Shown: in pieces, positions 33,067 to 39,963 of the stretch
Numbering within the stretch: position 1 is the stretch's first letter
Layout of the letters: the number at the start of each line of letters is the position of its first letter
From: Planktomarina sp.
Lineage (GTDB): Bacteria > Pseudomonadota > Alphaproteobacteria > Rhodobacterales > Rhodobacteraceae
Assembly (NCBI GenBank): GCA_016780825.1
Contig: JADHLF010000019.1
Coordinates: 1-39,963, forward strand
DNA length: 39,963 bases
Direction: 5' to 3'
The notes under the pieces: model-generated
What the model saw: the letters and a program-made list of their open reading frames with translations, nothing else
Told to the model about the DNA's origin: nothing
The model's database searches: none
Made by a program: the position numbers and the translations under genes

Positions 33067-33076
33067 GAGGTGCGAG

Positions 33077-33520
33077 ATGCTCGACAATATGCCCCGCGGC
33101 ACAATTTGTATTGAAGATATTGAAATCGGCATGACCCGACATCTGCGCAAAGTTGTGACAGATCGGGATATTGAGTTGTTTGCCGAAGTCTCCACCGATC
33201 ACAACCCGGTGCACCTTGACGATGACTATGCCAATGACACGATTTTTGAGGGCAGAATTGCCCATGGTATGTTGACGGCCGGCTTGATCTCCGCCGTGAT
33301 TGGCGAGCAGCTGCCCGGCCATGGCACCGTCTATCTGGGACAATCGCTGAAGTTCCTGGCACCTGTGCGCCCGGGCGATCTGGTCACAGCTCAGGTGGAA
33401 GTGATCGACATCGATCTTGGTCGCCGCCGCGTCAAACTTGACACCCATTGCTCCATTGATGGCAAAAAAGTGTTGGCAGGAGAAGCGACCGTCTTAGCCC
33501 CATCCCGAAAATTCGACTAA
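33077..33520 (+). CDS. MaoC-family (R)-specific enoyl-CoA hydratase-like protein
   Basis: A 147-residue HotDog-fold MaoC-type hydratase. The hydratase motif is VSTDHNPVHLDDDYANDTIFEGRIAHGMLTAGLIS, with the Asp and His of D-x-N-P-x-H as catalytic residues. YLGQSLKFLAPVRPGDLVTAQVEVIDID is the typical second half. Such enzymes hydrate crotonyl-CoA or longer enoyl-CoA, for example to supply (R)-3-hydroxyacyl-CoA for PHA; the substrate here is not shown. ATG 33077 has GAGG 6 bases upstream. Confidence 0.92.
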   Translation: MLDNMPRGTICIEDIEIGMTRHLRKVVTDRDIELFAEVSTDHNPVHLDDDYANDTIFEGRIAHGMLTAGLISAVIGEQLPGHGTVYLGQSLKFLAPVRPGDLVTAQVEVIDIDLGRRRVKLDTHCSIDGKKVLAGEATVLAPSRKFD

Positions 33521-33581
33521 AACGCCACCGTTTGACCCGCTACAGCTTGCTCTGCTCAGCCTCGCGCGTTAGGGGGAAATC

Positions 33582-34529
33582 ATGAGGCGTTTTCAAACCC
33601 ATCTTCTCGATCACGATGCCCGTGGCGCGGCAGTGGCCATTGGCAATTTTGATGGTGTCCACTTGGGCCATCAAGCGGTGATCGATGTGGCCCGCGCGGC
33701 CGCAGATCGCAGCGGTGCGCCCTTGGGCATCCTCACCTTTGAGCCGCACCCCCGCAGTTTTTTCGCCCAAAAAAATGGGATCGACTTACCTCCTTTTCGC
33801 TTGATGAATGCGGAGGCCCGCGCGCATCGGCTGGAAAAGCTCGGAGTTGAGCTCCTCCTGGAGCTTCCCTTCGATCAAGCGCTTTGTGACCTCAGTGACT
33901 GGGACTTCTGCAAAGAGATTTTGTGCGACGGCTTCGGTCTAACACATGTCGTGGTTGGCGCGGATTTCCGCTTTGGCAAGGGCCGATCGGGAACGGCGCA
34001 AACCCTCATAGAACATGGGCAACGCCTTGGTTTTGAGGTGACAATTGCCGATTTGAAAAATCACGAAGCAGAAATTATCAGCTCAACAAATATTCGCAAA
34101 GCTCTTGCAGCGGCCGATCCCCAGCGCGCCGCGGCCATGTTGGGCCACTGGCACCGGCTCGAAGGCGCGGTTGAACATGGCGAGAAGCGCGGACGTGAAC
34201 TGGGCTACCCCACGGCCAATATGTCCATTGAGGGGCTGCAACCGCCGGCCTTTGGGGTCTATGCGGTCTTGATAGATGTGCTCACCGGCCCGCATAAAGG
34301 CAGCTTTCATGGTGCTGCTTCGATTGGCGTGCGACCTATGTTTGGGGAAAACCGTCCCAATTGTGAAACATTTATTTTTGATTTCAAAGGGGATCTTTAC
34401 GGAGAAACATTGTCAGTCGGTTTGGTCGCCTATTTGCGCAATGAACAAACCTTCGATGGGCTTGAGGCATTGATTGCGCAGATGGACGCAGATTGCAGCC
34501 AAGCCCGCCGCATTTTGAGCCAGCTATGA
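33582..34529 (+). CDS. ribF: Bifunctional riboflavin kinase / FAD synthetase
   Basis: A 315-residue enzyme that makes FMN and then FAD. The N-terminal FAD synthetase shows AVAIGNFDGVHLGHQAVI, LGILTFEPHPRSFF, HVVVGADFRFGKGRSG and IISSTNIRKAL. The C-terminal riboflavin kinase shows GEKRGRELGYPTANMSI (PTAN) and RPNCETFIFDFKGDLYGE. Both active sites are complete. ATG 33582 has AGGGGGA close upstream. The stop overlaps the next start as ATGA. Confidence 0.97.
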   Translation: MRRFQTHLLDHDARGAAVAIGNFDGVHLGHQAVIDVARAAADRSGAPLGILTFEPHPRSFFAQKNGIDLPPFRLMNAEARAHRLEKLGVELLLELPFDQALCDLSDWDFCKEILCDGFGLTHVVVGADFRFGKGRSGTAQTLIEHGQRLGFEVTIADLKNHEAEIISSTNIRKALAAADPQRAAAMLGHWHRLEGAVEHGEKRGRELGYPTANMSIEGLQPPAFGVYAVLIDVLTGPHKGSFHGAASIGVRPMFGENRPNCETFIFDFKGDLYGETLSVGLVAYLRNEQTFDGLEALIAQMDADCSQARRILSQL

Positions 34530-34990
34530 GCGGCACCGCAAAGCCAAAGCCCATGCGCCCAAAATTTTGGGAGACTGTGCCACTGTCCAAGATGAGCGAA
34601 GCGGAATGGGAAGCGCTTTGTGACGGCTGTGGGCGCTGTTGTCTCAACAAGCTCGAAGATCCTGACACCGGGCATGTTGCACTCACCCGCATTGCCTGCC
34701 GTCTGCTGGACAATGAGACCTGCCGATGCTCTCAATATGCGATCCGGCAGAACTTCGTGCCGGACTGTATCCGCATGACCGCTGAAACCATTGAACAACA
34801 TGCCTATTGGCTTCCAAATACTTGCGCCTATAAACGTCTGTATGAGGGCAAAGAAATTCCAGACTGGCACCCGCTGCGCAGCGGGACAGCCCAATCGGTG
34901 CATGATGCGGGCATCTCTGTGCAGGGCTGGACAATACCGGAATTTGAAGTGCCCGAAGAGGAATGGGAAGATCACATAATTGAGGATTAA
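34526..34990 (+). CDS. YcgN/UPF0260-family cysteine-cluster protein
   Basis: A 154-residue member of the YcgN/UPF0260 family with a CxxC-rich cluster, function unknown and possibly metal- or Fe-S-binding. It reads PKFWETVPLSKMSEAEWEALCDGCGRCCLNKLEDPDTGHV, IACRLLDNETCRCSQYAIRQNFVPDCI and WLPNTCAYKRLYEGKEIPDWHPL. At least nine Cys can be counted in the conserved blocks. ATG 34526 overlaps the ribF stop, so the two are coupled. The next gene begins 4 bp after it. Confidence 0.93.
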   Translation: MSGTAKPKPMRPKFWETVPLSKMSEAEWEALCDGCGRCCLNKLEDPDTGHVALTRIACRLLDNETCRCSQYAIRQNFVPDCIRMTAETIEQHAYWLPNTCAYKRLYEGKEIPDWHPLRSGTAQSVHDAGISVQGWTIPEFEVPEEEWEDHIIED

Positions 34991-34993
34991 GCG

Positions 34994-36043
34994 ATGAATT
35001 TTGCGTCTGATAACACTGGCCCCGTCCACCCGAATGTGATGGCAGCGCTCAATGCAGCAAATACGGGCTATGCCCTGCCCTACGGTGCGGATGCTGCCAC
35101 CGCACAGGCGGTGCAGGATATCCGGGATGTGTTCGAAGCCCCAGAGGCCGCGGTCTATCTGGTCTCGCTTGGAACGGCGGCAAATTCCTTGATCCTTGCA
35201 ACCCTGTCTCAACCCTGGGAGACGGTGTTTTGCCATACGGTCGCGCATATCCATGAGGATGAATGCAATGCGCCTGAATTTTATTCCGGCGGGACCAAGC
35301 TCACCCTGGTGCCAGGCGATGACGCGAAGATGACCGCGCAAAGCCTGCGCAAATCAATTTTGGCCGAAGAGACCCGCGGCGTGCATGGGCCGCAACGCGG
35401 CCCGGTCTCCCTCACCCAAGCCACGGAACGCGGTACGATCTACAGCCTGGCTGAAATTCAAGACATCTCCGCCGCCGCTAAGGACTTTGGCCTGCCGCTC
35501 CATTTGGACGGGGCGCGATTCGCCAATGCCTTGCAAACCCTTGGATGCAGCGCCGCAGAAATGACGTGGAAATCAGGCGTCGATGCGGTCACCTTTGGTG
35601 GGACAAAAAATGGTCTCATGGCGGTGGAGGCGGTTGTCTTCTTTGATCCAAAACACGCTTGGGAATTCGAGCTGCGGCGCAAACGCGGCGCACATTTATT
35701 TTCAAAGCACCGCTTTCTGGCCGCGCAAATGCAAGCCTATTTGGCCGGGGATCTTTGGCTGGACATGGCGGAAAAATCTAATGCCGCCTGCGCAAGACTG
35801 GCGCAGGGGCTCAAGCAAACACCGGGTGTTGTTCTTGATTTTGAGCCGCAGGCCAATATCATTTTCGCGCAATGGTCGCGCGCGGCGCATCAACGGCTGC
35901 ATGCCGCGGGCGCCCAATATTACGTCATGGCAGGTGATCACAGCACCGGACCGGCCGATGAGCTTTTGCCGGCCCGTTTGATGACAGATTGGTCCGCAAG
36001 CCCGGATGATGTTGACCGTTTCCTAGAGATCTTACGCGGATAA
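34994..36043 (+). CDS. ltaE: Low-specificity L-threonine aldolase
   Basis: A 349-residue PLP enzyme that cleaves threonine or allo-threonine to glycine and acetaldehyde. It starts MNFASDNTGPVHPNVMAALNAANTGYALPYGAD. AHIHEDECNAPEFYSGGTKL contains the His that stacks on PLP; LHLDGARFANAL has the PLP-binding Asp; AVTFGGTKNGLMAVEAVVF holds the Schiff-base Lys. The fold-type I pattern and length fit the family. It ends the ribF-ycgN-ltaE series and is followed by a strong terminator. Confidence 0.93.
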   Translation: MNFASDNTGPVHPNVMAALNAANTGYALPYGADAATAQAVQDIRDVFEAPEAAVYLVSLGTAANSLILATLSQPWETVFCHTVAHIHEDECNAPEFYSGGTKLTLVPGDDAKMTAQSLRKSILAEETRGVHGPQRGPVSLTQATERGTIYSLAEIQDISAAAKDFGLPLHLDGARFANALQTLGCSAAEMTWKSGVDAVTFGGTKNGLMAVEAVVFFDPKHAWEFELRRKRGAHLFSKHRFLAAQMQAYLAGDLWLDMAEKSNAACARLAQGLKQTPGVVLDFEPQANIIFAQWSRAAHQRLHAAGAQYYVMAGDHSTGPADELLPARLMTDWSASPDDVDRFLEILRG

Positions 36044-36053
36044 AACGCGCAGA

Positions 36054-36090
36054 ACCGGGCGCCGCCCCTGCCGCCCGGTCACCATTTTTT
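36054..36090 (+). terminator. Rho-independent terminator of ltaE
   Basis: Perfect 8-bp stem ACCGGGCG (36054-36061) / CGCCCGGT (36072-36079), followed by CACCA and six T (36085-36090). It begins 11 bp past the stop, in the convergent gap. Confidence 0.88.
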
Positions 36091-36096
36091 GAGTGC

Positions 36097-36696
36097 TCAG
36101 AGCGCGCCTGACAGCACCAGATCCAGATCTTCCAGACGATCTTGCCCCCAAAAGCGCTGATCTTTGTCTGTAATATAGAACGGCGCACCAAAGACGCCGG
36201 CGGCGACCGCATCTTCGGTATTTTTGGCATATTGCTCCGCAGAGCCGATCATATCTTTGTCGGCAAGGCTTGGCTCAAAACCGGCCGCTTTGAGACACTC
36301 CGCGATGACCTCCGGTTGGGAAATATCTTTCTCTTCGGCCCAAACCGCACGCGTGAAGCCATGCACCAAGGCGCCCAAATCCCCATCGCCATAGGTCGAT
36401 GCGGCGATAATCGCATAGGAGGAGGGCGCCATATTCACTGGAAAGAAGGCCGGTTGCAGATTGAGCGGCAGTTTGCGCTTTTTGGCCTGCCGCGGCAGCT
36501 CTTGCGCGCGCATTTCAATGCGGCTGATGTGGCGGTCTTTCGGCGGCACGCCGCCTGTGCGGCCAAAGACGGTCATCAAATCCATGGGCTTGTAGGCGAT
36601 CGTTGCCCCATGTTTTTGCGCGATCTGTTCAAGTCCGGTGCCCGCCAAATAGGTAAAGGGAGAAATTGTTGCGAAAAAATAGTCAATATGTGCCAT
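36097..36696 (-). CDS. 2-hydroxychromene-2-carboxylate isomerase-like (DsbA-fold) protein
   Basis: A 199-residue kappa-class GST/DsbA-like protein. It shows IDYFFATISPFTYLAGTGLEQIAQKHGATIAYKPMDLMTVFGRTGGVPPKDR, LPLNLQPAFFPVNMAPSSYAI and GVFGAPFYITDKDQRFWGQDRLEDL, the HCCA isomerase pattern with the Ser in SPFTY that replaces the thioredoxin Cys. In naphthalene degraders this enzyme isomerises HCCA; here no such pathway is visible and the true glutathione substrate is unknown. ATG 36696 has AAGGTGA upstream. It is divergent from prs. Confidence 0.9.
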   Translation of the reverse strand: MAHIDYFFATISPFTYLAGTGLEQIAQKHGATIAYKPMDLMTVFGRTGGVPPKDRHISRIEMRAQELPRQAKKRKLPLNLQPAFFPVNMAPSSYAIIAASTYGDGDLGALVHGFTRAVWAEEKDISQPEVIAECLKAAGFEPSLADKDMIGSAEQYAKNTEDAVAAGVFGAPFYITDKDQRFWGQDRLEDLDLVLSGAL

Positions 36697-36804
36697 GAGC
36701 GTCACCTTTTTGTGTATCAAACCTGTGACGAGCAGTAACCGCATGGTAAGCCATGTCAACAATATGCGACTCAGGCTCGCGGGTATCGTAGAGGGTAAAT
36801 ACGA

Positions 36805-37824
36805 ATGGCTTCTGTTCATGGTCCAAAACTAATCGCCGGGAACTCCAACCTAAAGCTGGCCAGGTCGGTGGCGCGGCGCATGTCTTTGCATCGGGGCATG
36901 AATGTGAGTCTTGTGGATGCGCGGGTTGAACGCTTTAACGATGGTGAAATTTTCGTCGAGGTGTATGAGAACGTCCGAGACGAGGATATGTTTATCATCC
37001 AACCCACGTCACGCCCCGCCAATGACGCGCTGATGGAGCTGCTGATCATCGCCGATGCTCTCAAACGCTCCTCCGCCAGCCGTATCACCGCTGTGATCCC
37101 TTATTTCGGCTATGCGCGTCAAGACCGTCGCAGCAAGGCCCGCACGCCGATCACCGCCAAATTGGTGGCCAATATGCTCGAAGAAGCAGGCATTGAGCGG
37201 GTTCTGACCCTCGACCTCCATGCCACGCAAATTCAAGGATTTTTTGATATTCCGGTCGACAATCTATATGCCTCGCCCGTTTTTGCCTTGGACGTCAAAC
37301 ATCATTTCAAAGACCAAATGGACAACCTCATGGTGGTCTCCCCCGATGTGGGCGGCGTGGCCCGTGCAAGAGATTTGGCACAACGCATCGATGCGCCCCT
37401 GTCGATTGTCGACAAGCGCCGTGAGAAAGCCGGTGAAGTGGCAGAGATGACGGTGATTGGCAATGTCGAAGGCCGCACCTGTTTAATTGTGGATGATATC
37501 GTTGATACCGCGGGCACGCTGTGCAAGGCGGCAGATGTCTTGATAGAGAATGGTGCGAAAGAAGTGCATTCCTACATCACCCATGGGGTTCTATCTGGTC
37601 CTGCGGTGGAACGCATTACCAAATCGGTGATGAAAAACCTTGTTATTACCGACACGATTGAGGCCACCCAAGCGGTTGCGAATGCACCCAATATCCGAAT
37701 CGTTCAAACTGCCCCCATGTTTGCGCAGGCCATTTTGAACACTTGGAGCGGCACCTCTGTCTCCTCGCTTTTCTCAACCGAAGCCTTGTCGGCAATATAT
37801 GAGGGCATTTACGATTGCGGCTAA
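36805..37824 (+). CDS. prs: Ribose-phosphate pyrophosphokinase
   Basis: A 339-residue PRPP synthase. It makes PRPP for purines, pyrimidines, His, Trp and NAD. Signatures are KLIAGNSNLKLARSVARRM, RFNDGEIFVEV, IPYFGYARQDRRSKARTPITAKLVA, LTLDLHATQIQGFFDIPVDNLYASP, VVSPDVGGVARARDLA, VDKRRE and the PRPP loop CLIVDDIVDTAGTLC. It is somewhat longer than the usual 310-320 residues, through the C-terminus. ATG 36805 has GAGGGT upstream. It is convergent with the lectin gene. Confidence 0.97.
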   Translation: MASVHGPKLIAGNSNLKLARSVARRMSLHRGMNVSLVDARVERFNDGEIFVEVYENVRDEDMFIIQPTSRPANDALMELLIIADALKRSSASRITAVIPYFGYARQDRRSKARTPITAKLVANMLEEAGIERVLTLDLHATQIQGFFDIPVDNLYASPVFALDVKHHFKDQMDNLMVVSPDVGGVARARDLAQRIDAPLSIVDKRREKAGEVAEMTVIGNVEGRTCLIVDDIVDTAGTLCKAADVLIENGAKEVHSYITHGVLSGPAVERITKSVMKNLVITDTIEATQAVANAPNIRIVQTAPMFAQAILNTWSGTSVSSLFSTEALSAIYEGIYDCG

Positions 37825-37838
37825 AGCGGGCGCATTGA

Positions 37839-38189
37839 TTAGTAGAGATCCCATTGCTCGGGATCTGCCACCTCCCCAATCGCCAGCCAGCTGGCACTCA
37901 CTCGGGCAACGCGTGTGTCAGACCAGGTGCCGAACACAAGATCAAAACCTGTCTGGGTCACATTTTCCGCCCGAATTTCCACGCGGGCGTTGCTGTCGCT
38001 GCCAATGTCCCACATGGTAAGGCTCACCTGGACGATCGGTTGGGCAGCAAAGGCCTCAGAAAATTCAACCGCCCGCGAAACCTTGCGAGCACCGGAACCG
38101 GCCCACATTTCTCCATCGTCTTGAAAGTCCGAAAACAATTCAAGCGCACCTTGATCCACCCCAATGGTATGTGATGACATGCGTTTCAT
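37839..38189 (-). CDS. H-type lectin domain protein
   Basis: A 116-residue protein with an H-type lectin domain of the Helix pomatia agglutinin/discoidin type: SRAVEFSEAFAAQPIVQVSLTMWDIGSDSNARVEIRAENVTQTGFDLVFGTWSDTRVARVSASWLAIG. These beta-sandwich domains form trimers and bind GalNAc in animals. No signal peptide is visible, so it is probably cytoplasmic or uses another route. The start is ATG 38189 or 38180 (MSSHTIGVD); neither has a clear ribosome-binding site. It is placed between prs and the atp terminator, an arrangement seen in other Roseobacters. Role unknown. Confidence 0.85.
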   Translation of the reverse strand: MKRMSSHTIGVDQGALELFSDFQDDGEMWAGSGARKVSRAVEFSEAFAAQPIVQVSLTMWDIGSDSNARVEIRAENVTQTGFDLVFGTWSDTRVARVSASWLAIGEVADPEQWDLY

Positions 38190-38230
38190 GCAGCAAAAGC
38201 TAAGTTTCTTAAATTAATTTACAATAAACG

Positions 38231-38256
38231 AAAAGGGCCCACAGGGGGCCCATTTT
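38231..38256 (-). terminator. Terminator of the atp operon
   Basis: On the minus strand GGGCCC-CCTGT-GGGCCC is followed by TTTTCGTTT, with AAAAT on the other side extending the stem. It lies about 20 bp past the atpC stop. Confidence 0.85.
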
Positions 38257-38273
38257 CAATAGTATCAGACCGC

Positions 38274-38681
38274 TTAAGCGGCGCTCAGGCCCAAAGCCGC
38301 CGCCAGGGCCGCTACATCAGACTGCACCTTGCGGGCGGCCTCTTGTGCCTCCTCACTGGCTTTTTCAACCGCCTCAGCAGCGCCAGCAATGATGCCATCC
38401 ATATCTTCTTGGGTGACATCCGCTTTGGCCATCGCACGCTCGGCGATCACGGTCACGCCCTGCGCTGTGACCTCAGCAAAACCGCCTGTGACAACATATT
38501 CGCTGACACCTTCGGGAGCGCTGACGGACAGAACGCCGGGTCGTAAGGTGGTTAAAACAGGCTCATGGTTCGCCATGGCTGTCATATCCCCTTCCGACCC
38601 CGGAATTTGGACCGCAGTCGCCTCGAAAGAAGCGAGGCTTCTTTCAGGGCTGACCAGATCAAATTTCAATGTATCTGCCAT
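38274..38681 (-). CDS. atpC: F1 ATP synthase subunit epsilon
   Basis: A 135-residue epsilon subunit of the central stalk, linking rotation to catalysis and inhibition. It reads MADTLKFDLVSPERSLASFEATAVQIPGSEGDMTAMANHEPVLTTLRPGVLSV and YVVTGGFAEVTAQGVTVIAERA, the beta-sandwich domain. The Ala/Glu-rich C-terminal helices are short, as usual in alphaproteobacteria. The ATG overlaps the atpD stop (TAATG). Confidence 0.97.
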   Translation of the reverse strand: MADTLKFDLVSPERSLASFEATAVQIPGSEGDMTAMANHEPVLTTLRPGVLSVSAPEGVSEYVVTGGFAEVTAQGVTVIAERAMAKADVTQEDMDGIIAGAAEAVEKASEEAQEAARKVQSDVAALAAALGLSAA

Positions 38682-39963
38682 TAGGCTGCATCCGCTGCCA
38701 TGCGTTCGGCTTTCGCGATGACTTCATCGATATCACCGACCATGTAGAATGCACCCTCTGGCAGGTGATCATAGTCACCGGCCACAACCGCTTTGAAAGA
38801 TGCGATTGTTTTTTCCAAAGGCACCTGAACACCATCGGAACCGGTGAACACCTTTGCCACGTCAAATGGCTGTGACAAGAAGCGCTCCAGTTTCCGCGCA
38901 CGGGCAACGGCCACTTTGTCGTCTTCAGACAGCTCATCCATGCCCAAAATCGCAATGATGTCCTGCAAAGACTTGTAACGCTGTAGCACCTTCTGGACAT
39001 CCGTTGCCACTTTGTAGTGCTCATCGCCAATGATCAGAGGATCCAGCAAGCGAGAGGTGGAGCCAAGCGGATCCACCGCAGGGTAGATGCCCTTTTCAGA
39101 GATTGAACGATCCAAAACAGTGGTCGCATCCAAATGCGCAAATGAGGTGGCCGGCGCAGGGTCGGTCAAGTCATCGGCTGGAACGTAAACCGCTTGAACA
39201 GATGTGATCGACCCGGATTTGGTCGATGTGATCCGCTCTTGCATCGCGCCCATATCGGTTGCCAAAGTTGGCTGATAGCCCACCGCCGAGGGAATACGTC
39301 CCAAAAGCGCAGACACCTCAGAGCCAGCTTGTGTGAAGCGGAAGATATTGTCCACAAAGAACAAAACATCAGAACCGGTTTCATCACGGAATTGCTCAGC
39401 CAGGGTCAAACCGGTCAATGCAATCCGCATACGTGCCCCTGGAGGCTCGTTCATCTGGCCATAAACCAAAGCAATTTTTGACTCTTCAAGGTTGTCTGGA
39501 ACGATAACACCGCCCTCGATCATCTCATGGTACAAATCGTTGCCTTCACGAGTCCGCTCACCCACACCGGCGAAAACGGACACACCAGAGTGCACCTTCG
39601 CGATATTGTTGATCAATTCCATGATCAATACGGTTTTGCCAACGCCGGCACCGCCGAACAGACCAATTTTACCACCTTTGGTATAGGGGGCGAGAAGGTC
39701 GATCACTTTGATGCCTGTTTCCAAGATCACAGATTCCGTGGCCTGCTCAGAAAATTCTGGAGCGTCCTGGTGGATGCTGCGTTTTTCTGTCTTGCCGAGA
39801 GGTTTGCCTTCATCCACGGGCTCGCCGACCACGTTCAAGATCCGGCCCAAAGTGGCACGGCCCACGGGAACAGTGATTGGACCGGCGGTGTCGGTCACCT
39901 CTTGACCGCGCACCAAACCTTCGGTCGCGTCCATAGCGATGGCACGAACTGTACCCTCGCCCA
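38681..39963 (-). CDS. atpD: F1 ATP synthase subunit beta (partial, 5' end outside)
   Basis: The open frame runs off the right edge: upstream of Met at 39934 the frame continues as GEGTVRAIA-MDATEGL, so only the N-terminal about 40-50 residues are missing. P-loop GLFGGAGVGKTVLI, GVGERTREGNDLY with the catalytic Glu, LFFVDNIFRFTQAGSEVSALLGRIPSAVGYQPTLATDMG and the C-terminal DELSEDDKVAVARARKLERFLSQPFDVA are all present. It carries the catalytic sites of F1. It precedes atpC with an overlap of one base. Confidence 0.99.
   Translation of the reverse strand, partial: GEGTVRAIAMDATEGLVRGQEVTDTAGPITVPVGRATLGRILNVVGEPVDEGKPLGKTEKRSIHQDAPEFSEQATESVILETGIKVIDLLAPYTKGGKIGLFGGAGVGKTVLIMELINNIAKVHSGVSVFAGVGERTREGNDLYHEMIEGGVIVPDNLEESKIALVYGQMNEPPGARMRIALTGLTLAEQFRDETGSDVLFFVDNIFRFTQAGSEVSALLGRIPSAVGYQPTLATDMGAMQERITSTKSGSITSVQAVYVPADDLTDPAPATSFAHLDATTVLDRSISEKGIYPAVDPLGSTSRLLDPLIIGDEHYKVATDVQKVLQRYKSLQDIIAILGMDELSEDDKVAVARARKLERFLSQPFDVAKVFTGSDGVQVPLEKTIASFKAVVAGDYDHLPEGAFYMVGDIDEVIAKAERMAADAA

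Overview
The window looks like core chromosome of a marine alphaproteobacterium of the Rhodobacterales (Roseobacter group). The evidence is protein content and gene order: a Sat-CysC fusion standing alone, lgt followed by a MidA-type methyltransferase and pgeF, lrp divergent from trxB, prs next to an H-type lectin gene and the atp operon, a CIRCE-controlled groESL, and a DUF2161 nuclease-fold gene. A member of the lower-GC pelagic RCA type is possible, but species cannot be fixed by eye. No rRNA, tRNA, IS element, prophage or CRISPR array was seen.

Layout. 1-5008: phenylacetyl-CoA catabolism, with paaZ (partial) divergent from paaG-paaI-paaJ-paaK-paaR; the epoxidase genes paaABCDE are not in the window. 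5005-9048: aroQ, a PLP-dependent aromatic amino acid decarboxylase-like gene, an SDR and a tandem two-domain GNAT. 9111-11353: leftward YbjN-proC-csaA group and ubiK. 11456-14195: lgt, MidA-like methyltransferase and pgeF, overlapping by ATGA junctions. 14420-15414: a TIR-domain gene, probably defence or NAD-related, split over two frames at an A8 tract. 15631-17252: lrp and trxB. 17543-19246: sat-cysC. 19365-24866: DUF1150, a small heat-shock protein with a sigma-32-like promoter, YdcH, purEK, a secreted lipase-like hydrolase and groESL.

25097-30406 is the most distinctive region. It holds four paralogous lipoproteins of the TbpB-like beta-barrel type, three of them head to tail and the fourth after a creatinase-fold hydrolase gene. 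A perfect 24-bp palindrome overlaps the promoter of the first. The fourth copy is out of frame at a C8 tract and would be restored by one extra C, the pattern expected of a phase-variable surface antigen (or of a homopolymer sequencing error).

30422-39963: DUF2161 gene, manganese-dependent pyrophosphatase, HAD hydrolase, MaoC hydratase (preceded by a long hairpin next to its ribosome-binding site), ribF, YcgN-family protein, threonine aldolase, HCCA-isomerase-like protein, prs, H-type lectin, and atpC-atpD (atpD runs off the end).

The best candidates for something undescribed are the lipoprotein array with its palindromic operator and C8 switch, and the TIR gene with an in-phase A-AAA-AAA heptamer at its frame change. 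Both frame changes are one base short in a homopolymer, so a shared sequencing-error explanation must be excluded first.
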